Shown here piece after piece: positions 50,201-56,989 of a stretch of 64,000 nt of DNA. The position numbers and the translations under genes were made by a program. Under the pieces are notes generated by a model. That model was not told the DNA's origin. It ran no database searches and worked only from the letters and a program-made list of their open reading frames with translations. The first letter of the stretch is position 1. Each line of letters starts with the position of its first letter. Origin of the DNA: Tetracentron sinense (taxonomy: Eukaryota > Streptophyta > Magnoliopsida > Trochodendrales > Trochodendraceae). The stretch covers positions 23,498,547 through 23,562,546 of the forward strand of contig CM026556.1 of the NCBI GenBank assembly GCA_015143295.1. The letters run 5' to 3'.

Positions 50201-52236
50201 CTTTTTCACTTCTAATACCTCGTTAACAGGATAAGATCCTTCTCACGCCAACTTGTGGTCTTTTTAAAAAAAATAATAATAAAGAGGGTGTGTGAGTTCC
50301 TGCAAACATGGAAAACATATTACCAAATTGGACACCAATCTAAATGTGTTGTGCTCTCAAGTTTTGAGGTTTTCTTACAGGACAACCATATAATTTGTTA
50401 AGCAAGTTGCGATCTGGCAATCTATGTACACCAGAAACCCTTCTCCTGTCTTCAATTTATAAATTTTGATTACTTTAGAACACAGGCCCATGCAAACATT
50501 AATAGAAGAATAGAAGCAAACGGAAGTAGTGACATATAATTTATGAAACATTAGGCAAACAAAGTAAGCCACAAGCTGAATGACATACCTGGTATGCATA
50601 TCTCTTATATCATCATAGTCCACAGCAAAAGGACAAGGAAACTCTGAATCATCAAATGCCTCCAGGAAAGACAACCTACTGGAGCTTCTGGAAATTGAAA
50701 TCTGTGGTGAACTGTTGGAAGATATCTTTGCCCCGGGAAGATTTCCAACTTCATCTTTCCCAAGAGAGAACTATAGCACACAAAAAGCGCTCTTTAATGA
50801 AGTAAACAAGTTAAAAACTAAAAAGCTCACTGTCATGAGTGTGGCAAAAACACAAGTTACCATTACAATACCTTCCGAACAGGTACACTGGTCTGAATAT
50901 TTCCCGGTCTCAACAGAGCTCTACTATTATCAGTCTGAGAAGAACTGGGCCTGCTGCTTTTGGAGAAAGGAGCTAGAGGAACGATATGATTGTTCGGCAA
51001 TCCTGGGCTCCTACCAAACCTAGCTGCAGGTATGCTAACTGGAGCACTATCACATCTTAAAAGAGCATTCGAAGGATGACTACTAGGAATATGGGTTGGT
51101 GGGGATGGGGAAGAAGAGGGCGAGAATATAGGCGATGGCCAGTATTCATCAAAACTTGTATTATACTGATGACACAGAGATACATTGCTTGACGATGGAG
51201 TTTCATGGGGATGACGTGGCAAGCTCACAGGTGGGAGGCGATGGGAACCCAGATTAGAAAGCAACGCACGAGAATCTGAGTACGTAGGTGAAGGTGAGGG
51301 AGACACAGAAGGTTGGGAGGCTTTGTAAATGTCATAACCCCAGCTATGCCGCCTTGAAAATGGAAAGGAAGACGGAGAACCATGTGCCACCATTCCTGCC
51401 AGAGGAAGAGAAGGGAACCTCTTAAGTGGATCCGTCATTGGGCTACCAACATAATCTGGTATGAATTGTGGGGATATAGGGGTGGATGGTTCCAAGCTCA
51501 AGTCTGAAAGTGTCGGGCGATACAACACAGACAGGCAAAGCCTGCCACAAGAAGTATCCACCTCTGTACGATTGAATGGCCTCATCTCTTCCTCCTCTCT
51601 ACGATTGAAGGGCTCAACAGAGGAAGAAACCCTATGAGAAAGGGTATATGTGTGGATTTGGCCCGACTTATTGAGGTCCCGGAAGAGTTTGTGAGCAGGT
51701 AAGAGCCTAACAGTCAGATACAAAGACCTTAATAGTACAATTGATTTCTTATACAATGACTTAGAACTAGTACCACCAGATCTCTTGCTCCCCGAAGTAA
51801 AATCCCTACTCTTCTGATTCTTATACTGTATGACCCATCTCTCTATTATCTTTTCACTCTTCTCCTCCAACAAACATTCTTCATGTCCTGAATTCCAAAA
51901 ATTGGGAAAAAGCTCTTCCACAGAGAGATTCTTCACGAGACCCCTTCTTGGGGAACAACGTACAGGGTCACAATCCACAGGTCCCCGAACAAGAATCACA
52001 TCGACAACGCAATCTCGAAGCGCCAAGTTCAACCATTTATCCCTTGGCCTGAAACTCGAAGACGAAGACGAGGACGAAGACGGAGATGACTGAGTCTGTT
52101 CTCCACTGTAATTCCTCGAATAAGCACAAGGAGACCTAGATTCCAGTATTATGTGGAGACATTTTGCAAAGAATTCAGTAATTATCTGCTCTGTATTCGT
52201 CGATTCTTGGTGTAAATTGCTACGAGGAGATGCCAT
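20269..52236 (-). CDS. ATG13: Autophagy-related protein 13 (ATG13), with a giant last intron
   Basis: Regulatory subunit of the ATG1/ULK-type kinase complex that starts autophagosome formation. Coding exons on the minus strand are 52236-50872, 50770-50589 and 20635-20269 (stop TAG at 20271-20269), 637 residues in all. Exon 1 has the N-terminal HORMA region: [54 protein letters not shown], then [18 protein letters not shown] and a Ser/Pro-rich linker. Exon 2 encodes [15 protein letters not shown]. Exon 3 has [15 protein letters not shown] and a C-terminal [10 protein letters not shown]. Introns are 101 bp and 29,953 bp. Exon 2 ends AG/GTATGT and exon 3 begins after CTTGGCAG, joining as one Arg codon in phase. 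The start at 52236 is preferred over an in-frame ATG at 52302 because the N-terminus then fits the family; the upstream one would add 22 residues. Exon 3 is assigned by phase, strand and family-like C-terminal sequence, not by transcripts. Confidence 0.88.
20636..22192 (-). other. ATG13 intron 2, acceptor end, no recognisable element
   Basis: Single-copy-looking intronic sequence. The polypyrimidine tract and acceptor (read in reverse, CCTTCTCTATACTTGGCAG) are at 20636-20654. The short open frames on both strands have no family features. Confidence 0.6.
22193..22450 (-). mobile_element. Possible short LINE 3' fragment with (TA)n(GA)n microsatellite
   Basis: A T8 run at 22193-22200 followed by ATCAGTAATATCAAGATGTA resembles the T-run plus GATCGGTAATCAGAAAATAT end of the LINE at 38107. 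A (TA)n tract (about 22220-22254) and a (GA)n tract (about 22256-22279) follow. The remaining 170 bp has no clear coding frame. Weak evidence. Confidence 0.3.
22765..23873 (+). mobile_element. Non-autonomous hAT-like element with TATA/exon/donor cassette
   Basis: The ends are inverted: CACTGTTTTAAAATTCG on the left and CAGTGTTTTGAAACTCG read in from the right. GAGTTGACTCG-rich subterminal repeats occur at both ends. Flanks TGTTCAGTC and GGTTCAATC match 7 of 9. Inside are a TATA box (GTATAAAAGGG, about 22927), a short leader ending GGCAACAG, a splice-donor-like GTACGT at 23018, and a long CT-rich tract (about 23025-23210) whose Leu/Ser frames are not genes. A (TA)n run is near 23736. No transposase is encoded. 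Confidence 0.6.
23883..25340 (-). other. ATG13 intron 2, no recognisable element
   Basis: AT-rich sequence with only short frames lacking family features. I see no gene, LTR or inverted termini in it. Confidence 0.55.
26404..29607 (-). pseudogene. hAT transposase (BED finger, DUF659, hAT dimerisation), decayed
   Basis: Starts [18 protein letters not shown]-type zinc finger follows: [19 protein letters not shown], then the histidine/cysteine region [13 protein letters not shown] (29400-29607). A Gly/Ser/Ala-rich linker comes next. A DUF659 region holds [20 protein letters not shown] and [13 protein letters not shown] with [15 protein letters not shown] (about 28330-28690). The dimerisation domain has [36 protein letters not shown] and RNRL (about 27290-27440). 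The tail is rich in Gly, Ser, Tyr and Asp. A probable intron (27443-27536, GTAACT...TTGCAG) separates NTPL from EWW. In-frame stops follow ESA (28788), IKKV (28497), HSK (about 27318) and DYTT (26889), and there are frameshifts near 28150-28260. It would cut and rejoin hAT ends if intact; it is not. Confidence 0.85.
30053..30269. mobile_element. Foldback MITE inside the hAT transposon
   Basis: Termini GGTCCACGTGTCCTTTTTA and, from the other side, GGTCCACGTGTCCCTTATT are inverted. Inside are TTAACC-rich arms around GTGAGTGAATCTTAACC. Related sequence occurs at 52960-53160 and in the foldbacks at 47690-48490. No coding capacity. Confidence 0.55.
30440..30628 (+). promoter_or_regulatory. Leader-like exon with splice donor, reading outward from the hAT element
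   Basis: A GC-richer leader (GACGGCGGCAACGGCAAC near 30530) ends CAACCTTAG/GTATGTTC at 30628/30629, a good donor, followed by a pyrimidine-rich intron-like start. It reads on the plus strand, opposite to the transposase and toward the right end of the element. The same arrangement and similar words occur at 48638-48840 and 22927-23017. Function is inferred only. Confidence 0.4.
32678..33856. mobile_element. Deleted hAT derivative inserted in the LINE
   Basis: Ends CAAGGTTCTAAATGTCGATA (left) and CAAGGTTCAAAAAATTGATC (right, reversed) match the hAT family. GATATATCGGTGATA-like subterminal repeats lie at both ends. The minus strand at about 33060-33320 encodes scattered Tyr/Gly/His-rich text ([15 protein letters not shown]) like a hAT transposase tail, so it is an internally deleted copy rather than a de novo MITE. 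LINE sequence continues on both sides. A clean 8-bp TSD is not visible. Confidence 0.65.
35595..36737. mobile_element. Non-autonomous hAT-like element with near-perfect TSD
   Basis: Flanking GCAGTATT (35587-35594) and GCAGTATA (36738-36745) match in 7 of 8 bases. The ends carry TAGGGGTGRT inverted, and both subterminal regions are packed with GAGCCGAGCTTGAACA and CTCGGCTCG words in opposite orientation. The interior has a (TA)n and a GT-rich minisatellite (about 35775-35895) and no transposase. Confidence 0.65.
36746..37280 (-). pseudogene. Remnant of another hAT element (transposase tail and right end)
   Basis: The minus strand at about 36775-36975 reads [20 protein letters not shown], then [17 protein letters not shown] and [13 protein letters not shown], a Tyr/Asp/His-rich tail typical of this hAT family. 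The right end, reversed, reads CATGGTTTAAAAAAACG, the same family end as at 47225. The element at 35595-36737 was inserted into this remnant. Its left part is not resolved. Confidence 0.5.
38107..38555 (-). mobile_element. LINE 3' fragment inside the copia 5' LTR
   Basis: The sequence between CTCGACTAC and GGTGATTTACA is absent from the 3' LTR. It starts with T7 and GATCGGTAATCAG (poly(A) end of a minus-strand LINE) and contains zf-RVT-like text around 38390-38420 (in reverse, GCAATAGCCCCAGGAAG is a common LINE word). Without it, the two LTRs are 935 and 942 bp, which supports the call. Confidence 0.75.
38737..42590 (+). pseudogene. Copia polyprotein, many stops
   Basis: Gag starts [20 protein letters not shown] (38737) with UBN2-type sequence, then a damaged zinc knuckle [10 protein letters not shown] (about 39493-39522). 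[13 protein letters not shown] (about 39650) is the protease region, with the usual DSGA serine altered to isoleucine. [17 protein letters not shown] (about 40136-40187) is the pre-integrase. The integrase core (40321-41031) holds [25 protein letters not shown] and [15 protein letters not shown] (41290-42175) holds [24 protein letters not shown] and [10 protein letters not shown]; RNase H (42200-42455) has [19 protein letters not shown] but has lost its start. Stops after gag codon 89, in RT and elsewhere prevent a polyprotein. Confidence 0.88.
43164..44206 (+). repeat. Copia 3' LTR with a partial duplicate of LTR start and host flank
   Basis: After the purine tract TATGTGGGGA, the LTR starts at 43164 but stops matching after about 29 bp. 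The next 72 bp (43193-43264) copy the host flank found left of the 5' LTR (about 37232-37303: AAACCATGCTCTCAC, AATGAAGTAAGAGG). A full-length LTR of 942 bp then begins at 43265. AGAGG precedes this LTR as well as the 5' LTR. Confidence 0.85.
44212..45320 (-). pseudogene. LINE ORF1 fragment (DUF4283-like)
   Basis: On the minus strand, [20 protein letters not shown] and then [20 protein letters not shown] (45078-45284) fit the second half of plant LINE ORF1 DUF4283 (GLPLHLW...F..IG..CGGFVxVDxxT). A further frame at 44479-44709 ([20 protein letters not shown]) has no clear family match. Stops and frame changes are frequent. It abuts the copia element and may belong to the LINE it inserted beside. 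Confidence 0.55.
45363..46860 (-). pseudogene. 5'-truncated LINE (RT C-terminus and zf-RVT) with poly(A)
   Basis: From about 46807 the minus strand encodes [20 protein letters not shown], then [32 protein letters not shown] and [17 protein letters not shown] (46148-46807, an open 219 codons). The zf-RVT region follows: [21 protein letters not shown] and [18 protein letters not shown] (about 45800-45950), then [15 protein letters not shown]. It ends in T8 at 45363-45370, the poly(A) tail on the minus strand. A stop separates the two open parts. No endonuclease or RT core remains. Confidence 0.85.
46861..47216. other. Spacer with short duplication
   Basis: No gene seen. ACACTATGAATTATGCG occurs twice (about 47178-47196 and 47207-47224) around TTGACGGGAAAAA; the second copy abuts the hAT-like element at 47225. 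Confidence 0.6.
47690..48490. repeat. Three consecutive foldback repeats
   Basis: Arms built on GGTTCAACAATATAACCT...GTTTTT and their inverse (AAAACCAAGGTTAGATT...GAACCCTAAGAGTTAGTGA) occur at about 47690-47840, 47960-48180 and 48290-48490. The middle one is the most symmetrical, with its centre near 48065. They share TTAAGATTCACTAAC and TTAACC words with 30053-30269 and 52960-53160, so they form one MITE family. Confidence 0.7.
48638..48840 (+). promoter_or_regulatory. TATA box, leader exon and splice donor in the hAT-like element
   Basis: TATAAATA at 48638-48645 is followed by a leader with GACGGCAACGGATGAACGGC and an end CAGGCACAG/GTATGTACCC (donor at 48841), then pyrimidine-rich sequence. 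It resembles the plus-strand cassette at 30440-30628 in words and order. Transcription would run out of the element toward its right end, antisense to ATG13. Confidence 0.5.
49338..49953 (+). mobile_element. 3' end of a gypsy-type LTR with purine-rich microsatellite
   Basis: The tract ends GTGGTTTTGGGGTCGTTACA (49953), a common 3' end of plant gypsy LTRs, preceded by AATGTAACGGGCCCAAAGTC. An AGCAGCAGGAG-type purine repeat (about 49488-49612) gives Lys/Gln/Glu-rich and, on the other strand, poly-leucine frames that are not genes. The left end of the LTR is missing. Confidence 0.45.
49954..50588 (-). other. ATG13 intron 2, donor end
   Basis: Non-coding sequence leading to the donor GTATGTCA (50588-50581 on the minus strand). 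No element recognised. Confidence 0.6.
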
Positions 52237-52770
52237 AATTCTCTCTAAATAAAACTGTAATCTCAAATTCTCTATAATCAGCCGAAAATTCCTCTCCTCC
52301 AAAGAAAAGGGTAAAAGACTAAAACCCTAGGATTCTACGTGAAAGCGTATTTCTGCAAGAGGAGAAATAACAGAGCATTCAATCGCCTATCGCAGAAAAT
52401 TTTAAAAAATATATATCTGACAAACAGATACAAGAGATCAATTGCAGGAAAAAAAAATGAATGAAAAATTCATCGAAATACGGCTTAAAATGACAGTAAT
52501 TTACAGAGCAGAAGATGAGATTTTGATCGAAAAATAAACAAGAAATGGAAAATAATACACTCATTGTTGAGGTGTTCTTACTCTGTTTTGTGCTGTTGGG
52601 AAAGAGAGCCGTGTGTTTGGGAGCAGAGAAGAAGCAGAATAATTGAGAAAATTACGGACATGTCCGACTTCTGCGCTGCAGAGAATGAGAAAGACAGAGA
52701 TAATAAGAAGTCCTGAGAGAGGAAGCAAAGCAAAGCGTAGGTAGACTTGGAGAATCACTGTCACTATCGG
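52237..52770 (-). promoter_or_regulatory. ATG13 5' UTR with probable intron
   Basis: Upstream of the start, an acceptor-like CCTCTTGCAG (minus strand, ending at 52353) and a donor-like GTAAGAAC (from 52581) would define a 229-bp 5' UTR intron. Above it lies a pyrimidine-rich stretch with TTCTCTGCTCCC typical of plant leaders. No convincing TATA box was found, as is common for housekeeping promoters. Confidence 0.5.
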
Positions 52771-52799
52771 TCATGGTCAGCCCATGTTCTCTTTGCTAT

Positions 52800-53240
52800 T
52801 GAGTATTAGATTTAGGGGTGCAACCAAGGCAGGCTTGGTCCAACCCAACCCAACCCAACCCAATCAGCGGCGGGAGTAGGGCTGAACCCTTTCAGAATTT
52901 GAGTTGGGCTTGAGTTAAAATATCAGCGAAGGGACTAGGGCTGAACTTTTTTAGATTAGTAGTGATTAGTAGACCCCAATCCTCGTGTCCCTTTTAAACC
53001 CCTTTTAAGTTTGGTTAAGCTTAACTAAACTATGATTAAGTTTTATTTTTATTTTTTTTTTACTTTTTTTCTAAAAACCAATGTTGGATGGATGAACCCA
53101 AGGGGTGAGTGAATCTTAACCACATTTAGTGGGTGTTAAAAATAAGGGCATGGACCAATGAGGACCATGCATTTTGCTGTGTAGGGAATGCGCAGTCCGT
53201 TTCACATTTTGCTTAAAAAATTCTAAACCCAACGTGATGT
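52800..53240. repeat. (AACCC)n tract and MITE-like repeat upstream of ATG13
   Basis: CCAACCCAACCCAACCCAAC near 52840 is a short microsatellite. About 52960-53160 resembles the foldback MITE at 30053-30269 (GTTAAGCTTAACTAA; CTAAAAACCAATGTTGGATGGATGAA; GTGAGTGAATCTTAACC), with less conserved ends. Confidence 0.5.
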
Positions 53241-55160
53241 AGAATTGTGCTTCGGATTGAGGCATCAAACTAACCTGAGCCTGGCCATATACATTGATAA
53301 TGTGGTATATATATCTTTACTATGAGAGAATGAGAGATAGATTGATTTTTTCTACAATGACTAAAAAACCCTTAATATTATGCATTCTATCTCTAAATAA
53401 AAGTAGTTACATTAGGGTATTATAGTAATTGCAAGCATAACTATCTAGAGAACGTTTCCCTCAACTCTATACCCCTTTTTTCTCCACACTCTCTCGGCCT
53501 TTTCAACTGACACACCTCACCCTCTTTGAGCACGTATCAATACACTTAGTTATCCCAAACCGTTTTACAATTTCCCCCCAAACCATCATAACATCTTCTC
53601 AAAAGTTATTTGAATCATTTAAAGCATCCAACGTGCTCTATTATTTGAAGCATTCAATAATATGATATTTGTTATTTGAAGCTCTTCTTCTAGAATCATC
53701 TCAACATCTTCACAAAAGTCTTCCAAAACAACAAACGCGGAATTTGTTATTTTAAGTATTCTGTAATTTGATATATGTTATTTGAAGGTATTCCAGAATC
53801 GTCTTAACATTTTCACGAGTCGTCTACCAAAATAGTAAAAGGAATTTTTTATTTGAAGAATTCAGTATGGTAATATCTGTTATTTGATCCATGATACGGT
53901 GATGAATTCAATATTCGGCGAAATCACCATCACTCTAACAATGGCCAAAAAATCACAGGTTAGTGACTCTTTATTAATTAGATGCTTGCACCTTCTTTCA
54001 GTCTCCAGCAGAGTTGAGTATTTACAATATTAATTGTGAAAAAACATGAAATTGCATTTTTAAATTCTTGATTTCCTGAATCTATCACACCATTTTAAAC
54101 ATCTATGTTTGGAAAATAATAAAATATTCAAAATCTCTATTTAAATATTGATATTATCTAACTCACAAACCTACGCAATTACTGATCATTAACTTGATTA
54201 AAATTGTAGTACTTCAACGTAGAGTAACGAAGGGGAGGAAGAATACTGAAGATCCGGATAAGTATTTCCATTTGCTATCAATTTTTCTTTTATTTGTGTT
54301 ATATATATCTTGAAGCTTCCTATACCTTTTAGCTAATTTTAAAGTTATTTTAATTTGCTTTCTTAGCCCATATGTGTAGAATCGGGAGATCCTAAGGTGC
54401 AAGACGCGGTTATGGAGAACCAATACTACAAGGAGTTGAGTTCGAATTACGAACATCATCACACAATAGGCAACAAATCTTTATTGTCTTATGTTTTTTT
54501 TTTTTAATTATGAGATGGTAGTCTTCTTCTCAATAACCTTACTGTTGTTGTTGAAATACTATCTATAAGAGTTGTGACTTGGGGTTGGTTTTGGTTGTGC
54601 ATTCAAGAATCATGTTTATAAAGGTGGTCAGGGAAGGTACTGGAAATGAAGCCTTCAGATTCAAATATGGCTTGATGTGGAAACTAGAGAGATGATGATG
54701 GGTTTTCAAATTCTGACCCCTCAATATCTTGATAGTATGGAACCGTTAATTTGCTTATGCACAAATCTGAAGTTGGCATGATCTGTACCAGTTCACAGTA
54801 CAACCCTATATTGGAATGAGTAGGTCCAACCAGACTTGGTAGTCTACTACCCACTTTCTATTAATTTGCATGGCTTGGTGTCTGGTGACTATACCATCAC
54901 CGGTTACTGAACTGAAATCACCGTCGCATCAAATGACATAAACACCTTCGTCATTGTCTAGCAATTCTTACAAGATAAATAACGATCATTTTGGAATCCC
55001 ATATTCCGTTGAATCATCCCCTCCCCAAAATGTTATGTAAAACTTAATAGACGGAAGTTTTTTTTTAAAAAATAAAAAATTCACGAGAAGGCGAACATTG
55101 GCAGTTTTGGGTAAGTCTTACGGAATCACACCCATTGCCATGCCGTAGCCTATATTTTTT
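53241..55160. other. Intergenic region with degenerate TTATTTGAAG repeats
   Basis: From about 53600 to 53890 the word TGTTATTTGAAGxATTC recurs every 65-75 bp in a degraded tandem array. The rest, to 55160, has no recognisable gene. An ATGGCCAAAAAATCACAG/GTTAGT at 53941 looks exon-like but no in-phase continuation was found. Confidence 0.55.
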
Positions 55161-55327
55161 GAACTTTGCTACTGAGACCCCCTTAAGGCCGAGACCACTG
55201 AGACCGTGCTCTAAGAGCACGGGATTTCAGGTGGGCCCATTTCACATGATAGGCCCCTCCTAAAATCACGTGTTCTTAGAGCACGGTCTCGGTGGTCTCG
55301 GCCCTAAGGGGTCTCAGAAGCTTTATC
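55161..55327. mobile_element. Foldback MITE 1
   Basis: The whole unit is a near-perfect palindrome with arms of about 55 bp. The left arm, ACTGAGACCCCCTTAAGGCC then GAGACCACTGAGACCGTGCT, pairs with the right arm, AGCACGGTCTCGGTGGTCTC then GGCCCTAAGGGGTCTCAG. The centre contains GGATTTCAGGTGGGCCCAT. It could form a long hairpin. Confidence 0.85.
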
Positions 55328-55340
55328 ATATTTTTTTTAG

Positions 55341-55490
55341 GACTTTGCAACTGAGACCGTGAAAGGGCCGAGACCTTGCACGAATGCAAGGGATTTCAGG
55401 TGGGGCCCTCATTCACATGGTGGGCCCCACCTGAAATCTTGTGCATCTGTGCACGGTCTCGGCCCTCTTGCGGTCTCAAAAGTATTTCCT
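55341..55490. mobile_element. Foldback MITE 2, same family
   Basis: Begins GACTTTGCAACTGAGACCGT and ends GCGGTCTCAAAAGTATTTCC; the two halves pair over about 65 bp, with the centre near the GTGGGCCCCACCTGAAAT stretch. It shares GGGCCGAGACC, GGATTTCAGGTGGG and ends with MITE 1, which lies about 15 bp away. Confidence 0.85.
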
Positions 55491-55983
55491 TATTTTTTTA
55501 AGGTTTTAAAAGTCACACAATTTGATTTTTACAAAGTGAGATGTTAGGGAGACTAGGCATGGTACAAATGGGGTTAAACCTTGGCTGGCAATGGGAGGTC
55601 ATTCTTGGCTCAAATCTGCCTGAATAATATTAGGCCAAGCCAAACTTGAACAAAATCTGCCTACCCACAAATCGTTACTATTGAGTTCTCTCCTTCAACT
55701 TGTGACTCACTTTTATTTAAAATTCTTCTAATTTTCTTTTTATCATTTTCGAATGCTAATAATAGGTTTTTAAATAAATAAATTTTTATGTTTCATACTT
55801 CATTGCACTAGATTTCAATTCTTTTTCCCTTTTCAATTTCATATAAAAATTTATTTGTCAAATTTTCTAATATTTTACAATCATCAAGATTGTACACTCA
55901 CATGCTTCGCACATGCTGTCCATTAGTATATATATATGGGATGGGATCGTAGACACATGAAACACCATTCAAATACACTTCTA
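55491..55983. other. AT-rich spacer before the Helitron 3' end
   Basis: No gene recognised. The frame at 55359-55547 is a by-product of MITE 2. Confidence 0.6.
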
Positions 55984-56011
55984 CTAGCAGAACGCACGTG
56001 CGATGCACGTG
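55984..56011 (-). other. Helitron 3' terminus: hairpin plus CTAG
   Basis: On the plus strand CTAG (55984-55987) is followed after 7 bases by CACGTGC (55995-56001), GAT loop, GCACGTG (56005-56011). On the minus strand this is a 7-bp hairpin followed by CGTTCTGCTAG and then T, the standard Helitron 3' end (hairpin, CTRR, T). Confidence 0.85.
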
Positions 56012-56989
56012 AGCAAACAGTTCTAATGAAATACAACAAATGATTTGAAATAGTATTTTAATGATATGCTAGTGTCTAGCTAACATAATAATAAATTATT
56101 AGTTCTATATAATCAATAATATCTAAACTTATTATTAGAAGGTGAGTATATCGCATCTAATTATGTCATTTATGTAAATACATCCTTATTGATAGACTAA
56201 CAAACAAACATATTAAATTTGACGAACAGACATATTAGTATTGGAGAAGCTCAATCGTATTCAGTCGAGAATGTAATAGTTCATAAATAGAATGAAACAA
56301 CTACGATGAAAAACAAAAGTTTATACATTGCAAATATAGAGCAGAAGTGTACAAAAAATAATTGAAAATATCAACGTACATAAGAACATCGCCATCACCG
56401 AATATATAGAGATTCGTCTGAATGATGCGAATCCTGTAATGATTAAAACAATAGAAATAAAATTGTAATAACAATCTATATAAAACATTGATATTTATGG
56501 AACTCAATCATCGTAGTAAAAACATAACTTACCGTTGCATTTATTTAAGCCCCTTGGTTGGTAGCCGCAATTGCATTACTTTTTGAACCAATATATTGTC
56601 AAGATCGTTTGGCCAAATGTGCACAAAAATTGGATTCCCATTTTTCCTTTTTCGCCAATCGTGAGAGGATACTGAAATTTTCTTATTAGCAAGTATATGA
56701 CCAAAATATGTAGATCTTGCTTGTTTGAATTCTGGTTCAGTGACGTCATCTGCATCTCTGCATCTCTTTCTTGAAATATTAAATCTCATGGTTTCATTAT
56801 TTCTTTCTGTAGAATGAGATATAAAAGCATTACTATATAATCTTAAGAAGCAACAATATAAGATAGAAAATATTATTGATAGATGATATACCTTTATCAT
56901 GACAGTAAAACCTCCTTATATACAACATTTTTTGTATAAGTCTCAATTCTAACTTGTATGATCCTATTTTTAACTAAAATTTTAGAATT

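Noticed and set aside
53941..54480. A possible small spliced gene starting ATGGCCAAAAAATCACAG/GTTAGT
   Set aside because: The downstream candidate exons give stops in the required phase and no family was recognised.
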